Origin: Thermohalobaculum sp965263335 | Lineage (GTDB): Bacteria; Pseudomonadota; Alphaproteobacteria; Rhodobacterales; Rhodobacteraceae | DNA length: 64,000 bases | Assembly: GCA_965263335.1 (NCBI GenBank) | Contig: CBDHHE010000001.1 | Span: 2,294,001 to 2,358,000 of the forward strand | Reading direction: 5' to 3' | Shown here: positions 43,759 through 53,332 of the stretch, one piece after another | Layout: each line of letters opens with the position of its first letter | Position numbering within the stretch: the stretch's first letter is position 1 | Position numbers and translations under genes: made by a program | Notes under the pieces: generated by a model | Seen by the model: the letters and a program-made list of their open reading frames with translations, nothing else | Database searches by the model: none | Told to the model about the DNA's origin: nothing

Positions 43759-44694
43759 ATGCCCCGTTTTTCAATCGTCACGCCGTGCTGGAATGCCAGC
43801 GAGACACTCGAGACGACAATCCGGTCTGTTCTCGCTCAAGACTTCGGGGATTGGGAATGGATCATCATCGACGATGGTTCAACCGACGCAACGCCGTCGC
43901 TGTTGACCAGCTGGGCGAAACACGACAGCCGGATCAGAGTAGTGCAATGCGCCAGAAACGGACCATCGGGTGCACGTAACATCGGTGCATTTGACTACGC
44001 CGAAGGGGAACTCATCGCCTTTCTCGACTCAGATGACCTTTGGCCCTCTGATCGCTTGTCCATCCTGGCGGCGCAGTTCAGCAGGTCAGAGGCGGCAGAC
44101 GCCATCTATGGGCGCGTCGCGTTCTTTCGCCAAGACCCTGAGAAAACCGACGCCGTCTCGTCCGTTCCCAGAGGCCAGTTGTCGGCTGAAGCCTTCCTAG
44201 GAGAAAACCCGGTCTGCACCATGTCGAACCTGACCGTGCGCGCGTCGCTCTTCAGGACAACTGGCGGGTTCAATCCGGATGTGCGGCACAACGAGGACAT
44301 CGAATGGCTTGTACGCGCCGCAGCCTCCGGCGTTCGAATTCAGGGCATCGATCAGATCCTGACGCTCTATCGAGCCAGCCGGTTCGGTCTCTCCGCAAAC
44401 ATCAAGGCCATGCGCGAAAGCCGCCAGGTTGCAGTGGACACCGCACGTCGGCGAGGAGAGGTGTCTTCAGAAAGGCTGCTCACGCGGGCGAACGCGCTGC
44501 ACTTGCGGTACCTGGCGCGGCGCGCGCTTAGGACCGGTGCCCCGGGATCAACCGCCTTGCGCCTCGCAGCCGAAGGAATCGCAACCAGCCCTCGGGCATT
44601 CTTCGACGATCCTGTGCGCGGTGCCGCCACGCTCCTCGGCGCGCTGATCGCGCCGGTCCTCCCGCGATCTCTGCACCCGCGCCTTTTCAGCTGA
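43759..44694 (+). CDS. Glycosyltransferase family 2
   Basis: 311 residues. GT-A fold: 'FSIVTPCWNASETLETTIRSVLAQDFGDWEWIIIDDGSTDAT' and 'GELIAFLDSDDLWPSD' supply the nucleotide-sugar and DxD (D-S-D-D) sites; 'GGFNPDVRHNEDIEWLVRAAASG' holds the ED acceptor-side motif. The C-terminal 80 residues are helical. Adds one sugar to the lipid-linked repeat unit. Starts 3 bp after the flippase stop and precedes a related GT2 gene. Confidence 0.93.
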   Translation: MPRFSIVTPCWNASETLETTIRSVLAQDFGDWEWIIIDDGSTDATPSLLTSWAKHDSRIRVVQCARNGPSGARNIGAFDYAEGELIAFLDSDDLWPSDRLSILAAQFSRSEAADAIYGRVAFFRQDPEKTDAVSSVPRGQLSAEAFLGENPVCTMSNLTVRASLFRTTGGFNPDVRHNEDIEWLVRAAASGVRIQGIDQILTLYRASRFGLSANIKAMRESRQVAVDTARRRGEVSSERLLTRANALHLRYLARRALRTGAPGSTALRLAAEGIATSPRAFFDDPVRGAATLLGALIAPVLPRSLHPRLFS

Positions 44695-44707
44695 ACCGGA
44701 GCACAAC

Positions 44708-45715
44708 ATGCCCGCTGACGAAGCACATCCCCTCGTCTCGATCGTTGTGCCCGCATTCAACGTGGCGAGAACCATCGAAGACACAATCTGTTCTCTGCTG
44801 TTGCAGAGCTTCTCAAACTTCGAACTGATCATCGTCGACGACGGTTCGACCGATGCGACGCTCGATGTGGTCCATGGGTTCAAAGACGCCCGCATACGGC
44901 TGGTTCGCCAGTCTAATCTTGGCCTCGCAGGCGCGCGCAACACAGGCATTGCCGAAAGTCGCGGAAACTTCATCGGGTTCTGTGATGCAGATGATCTCTG
45001 GGAGCCCGAGAAGCTGGCGGCGCATGTGTCTCATCTGCACAGGCGACCCGATGTCGGCATCAGCTTTTCAGGTTCTCGCATGATCGGAAACGACGGCGAG
45101 GACATGGGCCTTTCTCAGCGTCCCAAGCTTCAAGGCATCACCGCCCGCGACGTTCTGTTGCGAAACCCGATTGGCAACGGCTCCAGCGCCGTCATCCGGC
45201 GCACGGCGCTGGATGATATTGCCTACCGCCCGGAAGGTGAGACCTCGCGTGACTGGTGGTTCGATGAAACCTTTCGCCAAACCGAAGATGTTGAGGCTTG
45301 GCTGCGTCTGAGTTTGACCACCAGCTGGAAGATCGAAGGCGTGCCCGGTTTGCTGACGCGTTACCGGATCAATCCCACGGGCCTGTCAGGGAACATCGAA
45401 CGCCAGCTCGCCAGCTGGAACCTCATGTATGAGAAAATCAAATGCATCGCGCCGTCCTTCATAGCGCGCCACGGTGAAGCGGCACGAGCCTACCAGCTCA
45501 GGTATCTCTGCCGTCGCGCTGTTGGGCTGCGGGACGGGTCTCTTGCCATGCAGTTGGCAAGGGGCTCGCTGAACGCCTCGCTACGGCCTGTCGCAGCCGA
45601 ACCCATCAAGTCGATCACCACGTTCCTTGCCGCGGCGCTACTCGCAACGGCGGGGAGCCGCGCCTACCAGCGTACCGAGATGGCCCTTCTGGCAGCACGC
45701 AGGCGCTTTACGTGA
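44708..45715 (+). CDS. Glycosyltransferase family 2 (second)
   Basis: 335 residues. 'VSIVVPAFNVARTIEDTICSLLLQSFSNFELIIVDDGSTDAT', 'NFIGFCDADDLWEPEKL' (D-A-D-D) and 'FRQTEDVEAWLRLSLT' (ED) are GT2 motifs. The layout, including 'RYRINPTGLSGNIERQ' near residue 220, is shared with the preceding GT2 ('LYRASRFGLSANIKAM'), so the two are paralogues. Adds a further sugar to the repeat unit. GGAG lies upstream of the ATG. Confidence 0.93.
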   Translation: MPADEAHPLVSIVVPAFNVARTIEDTICSLLLQSFSNFELIIVDDGSTDATLDVVHGFKDARIRLVRQSNLGLAGARNTGIAESRGNFIGFCDADDLWEPEKLAAHVSHLHRRPDVGISFSGSRMIGNDGEDMGLSQRPKLQGITARDVLLRNPIGNGSSAVIRRTALDDIAYRPEGETSRDWWFDETFRQTEDVEAWLRLSLTTSWKIEGVPGLLTRYRINPTGLSGNIERQLASWNLMYEKIKCIAPSFIARHGEAARAYQLRYLCRRAVGLRDGSLAMQLARGSLNASLRPVAAEPIKSITTFLAAALLATAGSRAYQRTEMALLAARRRFT

Positions 45716-45739
45716 TCACGAATGCAGGAAACGAGCACC

Positions 45740-46765
45740 ATGAAACCAAGGATCGTGCATCTCATCGATGATGCAGGCGCCGGCGGTGTGAACCGCATGC
45801 TGGACTATGTCCAGACCTCACCGACTCTGGCAGAGCAGGCTGTGCACACGAAGACGCAGATCGCGCGCGGAAGTTGGCGTGTGGCTCGCCTGGAAGCGGA
45901 CGTGATCGTGTCCCACCTTTCGGTCAGCTGGAGAAATCTGCCGACGCTTGTTGCATTGCGCGCCCGTCACCCGGGCATTCCGCTCGTACACGTCGAGCAC
46001 AGCTATTCCGAGGGGTTCATTTTGGCGAACGCCGTGCCCCTGCGCAGATTTCACGCACTGCTACGCACGAGCTACGCGCTGTTCGACCGTCTGGTGGCCG
46101 TGAGCGGTTCTCAAGCAGCCTGGATGCGGCGCGACGGCCTGATTGAGCCGCAAAAGCTGCATGCGATCCATCCTGTTGTGAACCTCGCACCGTTCTTGCG
46201 GCTCGACCTTCCCAGCCACCAAACCCCTCTCAGGATCGGCCTGATTGGCAGGCTTCATACCCAGAAGGGGTTTGATATCGCTATTCGCGCTTTTCTAGCT
46301 GCGAACCGCGAAGACCTCGAGCTTCATGTGCATGGCGACGGGCCGGAACGCCACAGGCTGAAAGCCCTGGCGGCTGACGAACGCTCTATCGTTTTCCACG
46401 GCTTTGCCGACAGCCCCGACGCGGCCATGGCAGGAGTGGACATCGTCGCAATGCCTTCTCGCTGGGAGCCGTTCGGTCTCGTGGCGCTCGAAGCGATGGC
46501 GGCGGGACGCGTGGTGATTGCCAACGCTGTCGATGGGCTGAACGACCAGGTGCAAGGCGACATGTCTAGCGTCCGATGCCAGCATGTAGACGCTTGGACG
46601 CAAGCGTTTCATGAGCTCTCCCGCCACGATCTTGCGGAACGTTCACTGATCGCCCGTCAACGTGCGGCGATGGCCACCAGCCGGTTCGAGCTGGAGTGGC
46701 ATGGCCTTCTCGCCGACGTCATCTCGGATCGAAAGAGCACGCCAACGCCTGTCCACGCAGCTTGA
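45740..46765 (+). CDS. Glycosyltransferase family 4
   Basis: 341 residues from the ATG at 45740 (AGGA upstream); an ATG at 45722 is also in frame. GT-B fold: 'PRIVHLIDDAGAGGVNRMLDY' is the acceptor half start, 'PLRIGLIGRLHTQKGFDIAIRAFLA' begins the nucleotide half, 'LHVHGDGPERHRLKALA' follows, and 'AMPSRWEPFGLVALEAMAAGRVVIA' is the E-x7-E motif. Last gene of the rightward unit. No linked sugar-nucleotide synthesis genes are present in the window. Confidence 0.92.
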   Translation: MKPRIVHLIDDAGAGGVNRMLDYVQTSPTLAEQAVHTKTQIARGSWRVARLEADVIVSHLSVSWRNLPTLVALRARHPGIPLVHVEHSYSEGFILANAVPLRRFHALLRTSYALFDRLVAVSGSQAAWMRRDGLIEPQKLHAIHPVVNLAPFLRLDLPSHQTPLRIGLIGRLHTQKGFDIAIRAFLAANREDLELHVHGDGPERHRLKALAADERSIVFHGFADSPDAAMAGVDIVAMPSRWEPFGLVALEAMAAGRVVIANAVDGLNDQVQGDMSSVRCQHVDAWTQAFHELSRHDLAERSLIARQRAAMATSRFELEWHGLLADVISDRKSTPTPVHAA

Positions 46766-46952
46766 GGGAATGCGAGGCCATCCCCCGGCCGAGCCACCGG
46801 TGACGCCCGGCGGGCTTCTGAGGAAATTGGTGCTCTTGCCGCAACAGAAACACCGGCGGGCTGTTTCCATCTCCAGCAATTGAGATGCCGCGCCACATGC
46901 ACATTGACGATCTGATGCTGATTGCGGTGATAGGTTCTCCGATTTGAGCAGC

Positions 46953-48242
46953 TCAGTTTTGGTCGGCGAGGTCTCTTGCCTGGCCGTGCGATAACTCACG
47001 AGCATGAATTCCCAGGATAAGGAGTGCAGGCCAGAGGAGATACGCCTCGATCTCGATGTTCTCGCCGAAGGACAATACTGCGAAAACGAGCATGATCCCC
47101 AGCGGCAGGCGACCTCTCGGTCCCTTTGCCGCGTCTATCAGCGAGATTGCAGTCTGCCAGACGAAGGGCACCAGCAGCGCCGCAAAACCTACCGCACCTT
47201 TCACGAACAAGAGGCCGTACCAGGTATGATGGCTGCCAATCGGCATGTGCTCGACGAGGTGAGACCCGGGCCGGACGGTACCATGACCAAACCAAAGTGC
47301 GTCGCTCTGCCAACGTTCTTCGGCAATTCTCTGAAGCGCCTCCCGCACGCGGGATGAGTCTGCCCGTGCGGCTCTGAACGCCGCAGCAGTGTCCTGCATC
47401 GCCTGAAGAACCGAAGAGCCGAACATCGCCATTGATGCGGCGATAGCGGCGGAGGCCTGCCACGCCCAACCACGCAGGAGGATCGGCATAAGGCGTGGCC
47501 CGATTGTGCAGACGATGACGGCCACGAAGCTCATCCGCGACTTCGAGAGCAGAACCATCGCAAGTCCCGCCAGCAGCCCCACGATCATCCAGCGCCGGTC
47601 TTGCTCTTCCAGCGCGAACAGCACCATCACGACCCCGAGCAGGCCCGCGAACGGTGACCAGGGTGCATAAAACTGCCAGCGGGGCGTCCACGTGGCCGGA
47701 TCGAACGTGAACAGAAAGACCGTGAAGTACTCCGGGCCGGGACCGCCCACGATTTCAAGAGGCGATGTGAAGAGCTGCGAGGGCAATCCGACATACGGCG
47801 ATGCGACGCACAAAGGCAGTATGCAGAGCGTCCAGAGGCCGACGACGCATTGCGCCCGGACTAGAGGTGCGCGCCGGATCGGCAACACGGCACCGGCAAG
47901 GGGAAAAAGCGCAAGCAAAGCCCAGCCCTTCGCCCATCCGATCGTAGATTTCAGCGTCTGTGCAGGGCCGAGCGCCCAGTCAGAATGGCCGACCCAAAGA
48001 GCGATGAGCAACGTCACCATGCCCAGAATCCATGCCCAAATCACAGGAGGCACAGGGCCCGTGGCCTGCAAGTCGTCGCGCATTGCAGGCCCGAGATAGA
48101 GCGAAAGCACAGACAGCACGCCGAGAAACCACCCGAGAATTGGTGCCACGAGATACAACGCGCCAATGAAGTAGAATGGCCAGGTCGCCCGAAGCGTCCA
48201 GGCAACCAAGCGCTCCGCAGGATACTCGGACGCGGCGCTCAC
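46953..48242 (-). CDS. O-antigen polymerase/ligase-like membrane protein (Wzy-like)
   Basis: 429 residues if translation starts at GTG 48242, which overlaps the upstream stop in the GTGA manner; an in-frame ATG at 48314 would overlap that gene by 76 bp. About ten hydrophobic helices. The Wzy_C domain is visible as 'IVGLLAGLAMVLLSKSRMSFVAVIVC' followed by a large periplasmic loop with 'ALWFGHGTVRPG' and 'IGSHHTWYGLLFVKGAVGFAALL'; the H-x-T-W..L pattern is usual in polymerases and ligases. It polymerises repeat units in the periplasm. Co-transcribed with the chain-length gene. Confidence 0.85.
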   Translation of the reverse strand: MSAASEYPAERLVAWTLRATWPFYFIGALYLVAPILGWFLGVLSVLSLYLGPAMRDDLQATGPVPPVIWAWILGMVTLLIALWVGHSDWALGPAQTLKSTIGWAKGWALLALFPLAGAVLPIRRAPLVRAQCVVGLWTLCILPLCVASPYVGLPSQLFTSPLEIVGGPGPEYFTVFLFTFDPATWTPRWQFYAPWSPFAGLLGVVMVLFALEEQDRRWMIVGLLAGLAMVLLSKSRMSFVAVIVCTIGPRLMPILLRGWAWQASAAIAASMAMFGSSVLQAMQDTAAAFRAARADSSRVREALQRIAEERWQSDALWFGHGTVRPGSHLVEHMPIGSHHTWYGLLFVKGAVGFAALLVPFVWQTAISLIDAAKGPRGRLPLGIMLVFAVLSFGENIEIEAYLLWPALLILGIHARELSHGQARDLADQN

Positions 48243-49732
48243 GGACGCAGGCGCTCCGCCGCGATCTGGGAGCGCGCCCCCGTCAGCAAGCCAATCAACG
48301 GGCGCCTCAGCCAAGCGAGGATCAAGCCCACAAACAGACAGACGGACCCCAGCGCACCTGCGGCAAGCGCGATGAGGGTGTCGGGGGAAGACGGTTCCTC
48401 GGGAAGGGACGCTTCCTCCAAAACCTGGATCAAAGGATAGGACGCATAGACGTCCGATGTGGTGGTGTTCGTGCGCGCCATGGCGGATGCAAACACCGCT
48501 TCGGCAACCTGGTAGTCGCGGTTTAGGTCATCGAGACGCGCGGCCGTATCCACCAACGACATCACGCGCGTCTGTGCCTCAGTCAGCGCGCGAACAAGGC
48601 CGCGTCGCTCGGCTGCAAGTCCGTCGCGTTCAGCAGCGCGACGCACGAGTTCGGCCAGAATAGCCGCACGCTCGCCGTCCTGAATCAATTCGATTTCGGC
48701 CAGAGCGGTCGGCTCCTTGCTGCCGACGACCGTCTCAACACGCTGCTCGAGGCGCGACTTGGCACCCCGATAAGCCGTACGTGCCGACACCACCGCTGGG
48801 TGGTTCTCGCCACCATAGGTTCCACGAGCAATGCCAAGCTCGGCAGCACTCGCCGACATTGCCTGCGCCAGTGCACGAAACTCCGGGTCGCCATGCAGTG
48901 CCAGCGCAAGCGCGGCATGGGCTGGATTGCTCTCGAGCGTCTTCGAGAGCGAAGCCACCACCGCCTCGGCGTGCAGAAGCGAGGTCTCTACGTCGCCCAG
49001 CCGGCGCGCCATTGCCTCGGTGTCGGAGACGAGGCCCCGATATTGTTCCATCGTGATCAGCCCGGTATCGTTCTGAAGCCAGGTGATTTTGCGCCGGGTT
49101 CGATCGACCGCATCCCGATACTCGCGGATTGCCGCCTCACCGCCGTGCTTGCGCCGGGCCTGTTCGTCCGAGCGCAGCCTGTCCAGTTCGTTGAAAAACG
49201 CCGCGGTGAGGGTCTCGGCCCGCGTTTGCGCGATTTCCGGCGTGGCGCCTTTCATCTCGAAGAAGACCAGTCCGGTTTGATCGACCAGTTTGACCCGGGG
49301 TTTCCCGAGCTCACGCAAATCTTCGCCCACCGCGTCTGCTGCGGCCTTGAGGACGCGACGTGCGCCCAGCAAGCGCTTGTAGGTGACCGTGGGACTGACC
49401 GTGTTGTTGGTGTAGGGCGACGTTGCCGTGCTCGAGGCCTGTCCAATGTCCGAAAGATTTACGGATGCCGAGGCACCTGCCCCAGGCAAAATCATCGACA
49501 CTTCAGACGTAAAGGTGACCGGTGCGTGCTCCAGGTAAAAGCAGATCGGCGCCCAGATACCCAGCAAGCCTAGTAGGAATAGGATGGCGTAGCGGGGCGA
49601 CCGGCTTGCATCGTCCGCCCGGCCACCCAGGAAGATGCGGGCAAACATGGAACCTGTCCGTTTTCTCCGGCTCGGGGCGACTTCGCCCTCGATCGGCACG
49701 CGGTCCAAATCAAGCTCTACACGCATATTCAC
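48239..49732 (-). CDS. Polysaccharide chain-length/co-polymerase protein (Wzz/GumC-like)
   Basis: 497 residues from GTG at 49732, with GAGG 8 bp upstream; ATG 49726 is the alternative. Two membrane helices ('AILFLLGLLGIWAPICFYL' near 65 and 'LIALAAGALGSVCLFVGLILAWL' near the end) flank a long periplasmic part rich in coiled coil (about 190-420). It starts with 'FTSEVSMILPG' as in Wzz domains. The proline motif before helix 2 is 'LIQVLEEASLPEEPSSPD'. No Walker motifs are present, so it lacks the tyrosine kinase half of many bacterial co-polymerases. It sets chain length and links the polymerase to the OPX channel. Confidence 0.88.
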   Translation of the reverse strand: MNMRVELDLDRVPIEGEVAPSRRKRTGSMFARIFLGGRADDASRSPRYAILFLLGLLGIWAPICFYLEHAPVTFTSEVSMILPGAGASASVNLSDIGQASSTATSPYTNNTVSPTVTYKRLLGARRVLKAAADAVGEDLRELGKPRVKLVDQTGLVFFEMKGATPEIAQTRAETLTAAFFNELDRLRSDEQARRKHGGEAAIREYRDAVDRTRRKITWLQNDTGLITMEQYRGLVSDTEAMARRLGDVETSLLHAEAVVASLSKTLESNPAHAALALALHGDPEFRALAQAMSASAAELGIARGTYGGENHPAVVSARTAYRGAKSRLEQRVETVVGSKEPTALAEIELIQDGERAAILAELVRRAAERDGLAAERRGLVRALTEAQTRVMSLVDTAARLDDLNRDYQVAEAVFASAMARTNTTTSDVYASYPLIQVLEEASLPEEPSSPDTLIALAAGALGSVCLFVGLILAWLRRPLIGLLTGARSQIAAERLRP

Positions 49733-49823
49733 TGACAACACCTCTGCCAGGAATACTACCCGATCAGCGCGCAGGCTGGTCACGCTCGCAAGGTTGTGGC
49801 GGTGGTGCAGTTGGTAAGCCGGG

Positions 49824-49839
49824 CTACCCGAACGGATAG
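49824..49839. promoter_or_regulatory. Dyad CTACCCGAACGGATAG upstream of the wzz-wzy unit
   Basis: A 16-bp inverted repeat with one mismatch (CTACCCG-AA-CGGATAG) lies in the 126-bp gap between the response regulator gene and the chain-length gene, 92 bp upstream of the latter's start. It matches the dyad at 54604-54619 in 13 of 16 positions. Candidate binding site for the LuxR-type regulator encoded at 49859-50473. Confidence 0.5.
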
Positions 49840-49858
49840 CGTGTCGGGAGGCAGAGCG

Positions 49859-50473
49859 TCAGAAGAGCCCCTGCTCCTTGGCGATCATCGCGGCATGCGT
49901 CCGATTGCGCGCTTCCAGCTTGCGACAGAGCGTCTTCACATGCAGCTTGATCGTGACTTCCTGAAGTTCCAGTTCCCGGGCGATTTCCTTGTTGGATAGC
50001 CCCCTGCACAACCCTTCAAGCACTTGAAACTCGCGATCGGACAAGGCGTCCTGGAGAGGGTGCTTTTCATCTTCCGGGACTTCGGTCATGAACTTTACCG
50101 GTGCGAACTGCTCGCCCGCGATCATGAAGCGCACTGCATTTAGCAGGGACTTGGCCGCCATGGTCTTGGGCAGGAACCCCGCAGCGCCTGCATCCAGCGC
50201 GGACTGAGCAACGCTGCGATCCGCCGTTCCCGAAATGAGTGCAACCGGTCGTTCCTGATTGAGTGCCTTCATGCGCTCGAGACTGGCAAGGCCAGCCATT
50301 CCGGGCATGTTGTAGTCAAGAAGGACAAGATCGTAGGGCCCGTCTGCTTCGACACGCTCCGCAGCCGTCTTGAAATCGCCAACCAGAGCCACTTCGAAGC
50401 TGCCCTCACGCTCTAGATAGGACGAGATCGTATCGCGAACGAGCTCATGATCATCCGCGAGGAGAATGCGCAT
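49859..50473 (-). CDS. LuxR/NarL-type response regulator
   Basis: 204 residues. Receiver domain 1-120 with 'ILLADDHELVRDT' (acidic D7-D8), phosphorylation site Asp53 in 'LVLLDYNMPGM', Ser/Thr switch in 'VALISGTAD' and Lys in 'GAAGFLPKTM'. C-terminal LuxR helix-turn-helix (about 138-198): 'LSDREFQVLEGLCRGLSNKEIARELELQEVTIKLHVKTLCRKL'. The start abuts the kinase stop without a gap, so they form one operon and probably a phosphorelay pair. Its DNA targets are likely the dyads found before nearby polysaccharide genes; this is inference. Confidence 0.94.
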   Translation of the reverse strand: MRILLADDHELVRDTISSYLEREGSFEVALVGDFKTAAERVEADGPYDLVLLDYNMPGMAGLASLERMKALNQERPVALISGTADRSVAQSALDAGAAGFLPKTMAAKSLLNAVRFMIAGEQFAPVKFMTEVPEDEKHPLQDALSDREFQVLEGLCRGLSNKEIARELELQEVTIKLHVKTLCRKLEARNRTHAAMIAKEQGLF

Positions 50474-53323
50474 CTACTTGCCAGCCTCTGGTTCATTCAC
50501 TGCAGCGTTGCGGGCGACTATGGTCGCCTCGGCGGTCGCAATCAAGCTGTCGGGCTCGATGGGCTTTTTGAGCACGGCATCGAAAAGCGCCGGCGCGGCA
50601 ACACCCTGTTCAACGGCAGTGCAGAGCAAGATCGGCAGGTGAGGTGCAATTTTGCGTACTTCCCGTGCAAGCGCTGCCCCGTCCATGTCGGGCATATCAA
50701 AGTCCGTGATCAGCAGGCTCCAGCCCGATGGATCGTCAGTGATGGCCTCGAGCGCATCGCCAGGATGAGTGCAAGCCGCCGTCTCAGCGCCCGACTGTTC
50801 GAGGCACCCTGAGATCACTTCGCCAACAGCCTCTGCATCATCGCACACCAGAATTGTATGGCCTGAAAGCGCGGTCGGCCCCGGGGTCGCGGGGGGTGCG
50901 CGCGTCAGGCTGCTTCGATGAGGCGCTTTCACGCTTGCGCGCGTCGGCCACCAGATTTCAAACTCGGTGCCCGTCCCGAGGCTCGAGGAAACACGGGCTG
51001 CACCGCCCACCGCCTTGACGATCGATGCAACAACCGCGAGGCCGAGCCCCGTGCCGTCATCTCCCTTGGTGGAGTAATACGGGCGAAAGATCTGGTCCTT
51101 CACGCCGGGTTTCATCCCGCTGCCCGTATCGCCAACGGTGAGCTTTGCGTAGATCGTTTGCGGTTCGACCGTGCCCAGCAACACGTCCGCGGGGGATGCC
51201 CTCGGGATAGCCTCCTCCAACGCCAGGGTGATTTCCCCCTTCCCTGCCCCGATCGCGTCTCGTGCGTTGATGCCAAGATTGAGAACCACCTGAAGAAACG
51301 ATGTCTGATCGGCATCTGCGATCATTGGCCTGTCGGGCGCATGAACGGAGAGCGTCACACGCGATCTCAATCCCGCACGCAAAAGCTCGGCAGCCTCTTC
51401 GAACGGTTTCACCAGATCAACACGTTCGGTCTTCTGCTGGCGGGCCCCGACTGCGATGAGTCGCCCGACCAGTTCACTCGCCCGTTCGCCCGCAGCCTCG
51501 ATCCGCTGAACATGAGCGAGCGACGGATCGTTCTTGTCGAGATCGAGCGAAAGCAGTGCCGCCGAGCCGTTGATCGCCGAAAGCAGATTGTTGAAATCAT
51601 GGGCGACACCTGCCGCCAATAGACCGATTGCTTCCTGCCGCTGTGCTGCCTGCAATTGTTCCTGAAGCCGTTCGCGCTCACGCAGGTTGCGATGGCGCTC
51701 CCAGATGTCGCGCGTCACACAAACGATGCCGACATCCTTCAGGAATGTCAGGGATATCTCCTGATAAACTGTCTCGCCGTTCCGGCTGATGCCGGTCACC
51801 TCGCCGCGCCAAACCCCGTTGCGCTGAAGTTCGGGCATGCCGACCCGCTCTATGTATTCTGCCTGATCGGGACGATATAGCTCCGACCATGACCGACCGA
51901 GAACTTCGGCTTCCCCTTCAAAGCCAAACATCGCGAGATGGCTGGGGTTCATGTAGACAAAGCGGCCCTCCATGTCCGTCACCGCAATGCCGTCCTGTGC
52001 CGAGTCGATCGCGGCTGCCCGTTGCAGGAGTATCCGCTCGGTGGCCTTCAGACTCGTGATGTCCGTCGCGATCGAGACGGCGCCGCCGTCAGCAGTCGCC
52101 TGATCGTTGACCAAAAGCACGCGGCCGTCATCGAGCCGTTCCTCGCGGCTTTCCCGGGTCGTGAAAAGTTTGTCTCTCCGGGCACGTGCTCGCTGCCGTG
52201 CCGTGGCCTTGTCTGCACCTTGGTCAACCAGCATCGCGCAGAACGTTTCGACGAAGGCATCTCCTTCGCGCCAAGCGGCGTTTCGTGTTTCGAAGAAATC
52301 TCTGTACTGGGGGTTTGCGACCACGATGTTTCCGGCAGGATCGAGCAGCAAGAACCCTTCAGACGTCGCGGACAGGGCACCAATCAGTCTTTGCCGTGCG
52401 GCATCGCGCTCCTGCGCAGCCTGACGCTCAGCGGTGATGTCGACTTGCGTGGCGACCATGAAGCTGGTCTGCCCGTCCGATCCGTTGACAGGGTAAAGGG
52501 TAAGCCGGTTCCAGAACTCCTCCCCGTTCTTTCGTCTGTTCCGAACATCGAACGAGCCCGCACCTCTTGCTTGAACGGTGTTTCGAACCTCCGCGCGAAC
52601 TTGAGAATCCGGCGGCTCCGCCGAAAGAAATCGGCAATTGGCGCCAAGGATCTCGCCCGGCGGGTACCCGCTCAAATCAGTGAAGGCGTGGTTCACGTAG
52701 ATCAACGGCATTGCGTCGCTGGTCGCGTCTGCGATCGTCACGCTCGCAGATGAACCGTCGATCACTGCAGCGAGGAGCGCATTTCGCTCGGCGAGAGCCA
52801 GTGTCGCCAGCGCTTGCGAGGCCAATCCGGCAAGGCGCGTCATCATATCCTGCTCGGCGGCTGAGAAGCGTGCATGCGCATATGACGCGCCCACAAGTCC
52901 GCCGACTGAACCATCAGGCAGATTGATCGATACACACAGCAACGATCTGAGATCGGCAGCAAGCCCGGATACGTCACGCCACCACCGCACTAGCGAGAGA
53001 TCGGCAACGCGCCGGGTTCGGGAGCCATGCAGGAGTTCGGGTGGCAGACTAACGCCCATCAACTCGGGTTGGGTTGATTGGACCACTCTGGCACCGGTGT
53101 CGCCGGGCTCGATCACGAACGCCGCGTCACACCCGAGGCTGGTCCGGGCGGAGGCGAGCAGATCATCGAGCGCCTTGGCGGGCGACACGGCGCCTGTCAT
53201 GCGCGCCAGGCCATCCAGAAGCGCATTCGACTGGCGAAGAGCCGACGCCTCGCGCTCCCTCAGCAGATTGAGCTCTAAAAGCGCCTCGCGCAGCCGCTCC
53301 TCGGTTTCGCCCTTCTCAGGCAA
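50474..53323 (-). CDS. Hybrid sensor histidine kinase with GAF, LOV and PAS domains
   Basis: 949 residues, no membrane helix. Order: short coiled coil (1-40), GAF-like domain (about 41-175), LOV domain (182-300), two PAS domains (about 310-425 and 430-545), HisKA (555-625, His575 in 'AGVAHDFNNLL'), HATPase (660-795, N box near 683-690, 'GDTGSGM', 'GTGLGLAVV') and a receiver (822-935, Asp874 in 'LLITDFDMPDMDG'). The LOV part has the adduct motif 'GANCRFLS' with Cys230, plus 'RNRRKNGEEFWN' and 'VATQVDIT' that carry the flavin-contacting Asn and Gln. Only the Gln after NCRFL is changed (Ser234). It should be a soluble blue-light or redox sensor. Between the FIST gene (gap 9 bp) and the response regulator gene. 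Confidence 0.92.
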   Translation of the reverse strand: MPEKGETEERLREALLELNLLREREASALRQSNALLDGLARMTGAVSPAKALDDLLASARTSLGCDAAFVIEPGDTGARVVQSTQPELMGVSLPPELLHGSRTRRVADLSLVRWWRDVSGLAADLRSLLCVSINLPDGSVGGLVGASYAHARFSAAEQDMMTRLAGLASQALATLALAERNALLAAVIDGSSASVTIADATSDAMPLIYVNHAFTDLSGYPPGEILGANCRFLSAEPPDSQVRAEVRNTVQARGAGSFDVRNRRKNGEEFWNRLTLYPVNGSDGQTSFMVATQVDITAERQAAQERDAARQRLIGALSATSEGFLLLDPAGNIVVANPQYRDFFETRNAAWREGDAFVETFCAMLVDQGADKATARQRARARRDKLFTTRESREERLDDGRVLLVNDQATADGGAVSIATDITSLKATERILLQRAAAIDSAQDGIAVTDMEGRFVYMNPSHLAMFGFEGEAEVLGRSWSELYRPDQAEYIERVGMPELQRNGVWRGEVTGISRNGETVYQEISLTFLKDVGIVCVTRDIWERHRNLRERERLQEQLQAAQRQEAIGLLAAGVAHDFNNLLSAINGSAALLSLDLDKNDPSLAHVQRIEAAGERASELVGRLIAVGARQQKTERVDLVKPFEEAAELLRAGLRSRVTLSVHAPDRPMIADADQTSFLQVVLNLGINARDAIGAGKGEITLALEEAIPRASPADVLLGTVEPQTIYAKLTVGDTGSGMKPGVKDQIFRPYYSTKGDDGTGLGLAVVASIVKAVGGAARVSSSLGTGTEFEIWWPTRASVKAPHRSSLTRAPPATPGPTALSGHTILVCDDAEAVGEVISGCLEQSGAETAACTHPGDALEAITDDPSGWSLLITDFDMPDMDGAALAREVRKIAPHLPILLCTAVEQGVAAPALFDAVLKKPIEPDSLIATAEATIVARNAAVNEPEAGK
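52424..52780 (-). other. LOV photosensory domain within the hybrid kinase
   Basis: Codons 182-300 of the kinase. The photoactive cysteine codon (TGC, minus strand) is at 52634-52636. Spacing from NCRFL to the following conserved Arg is the same as in B. subtilis YtvA as I recall it. FMN-contact positions Asn229, Cys230, Arg231, Asn262, Asn272 and Gln293 are present; the Gln at position 234 is Ser. Confidence 0.8.
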
Positions 53324-53332
53324 CTTGGGTCC

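Noticed and set aside
44708..45715. Recent tandem duplication of the two GT2 genes
   Set aside because: They share layout and motifs but differ along most of their length, so they are old paralogues.
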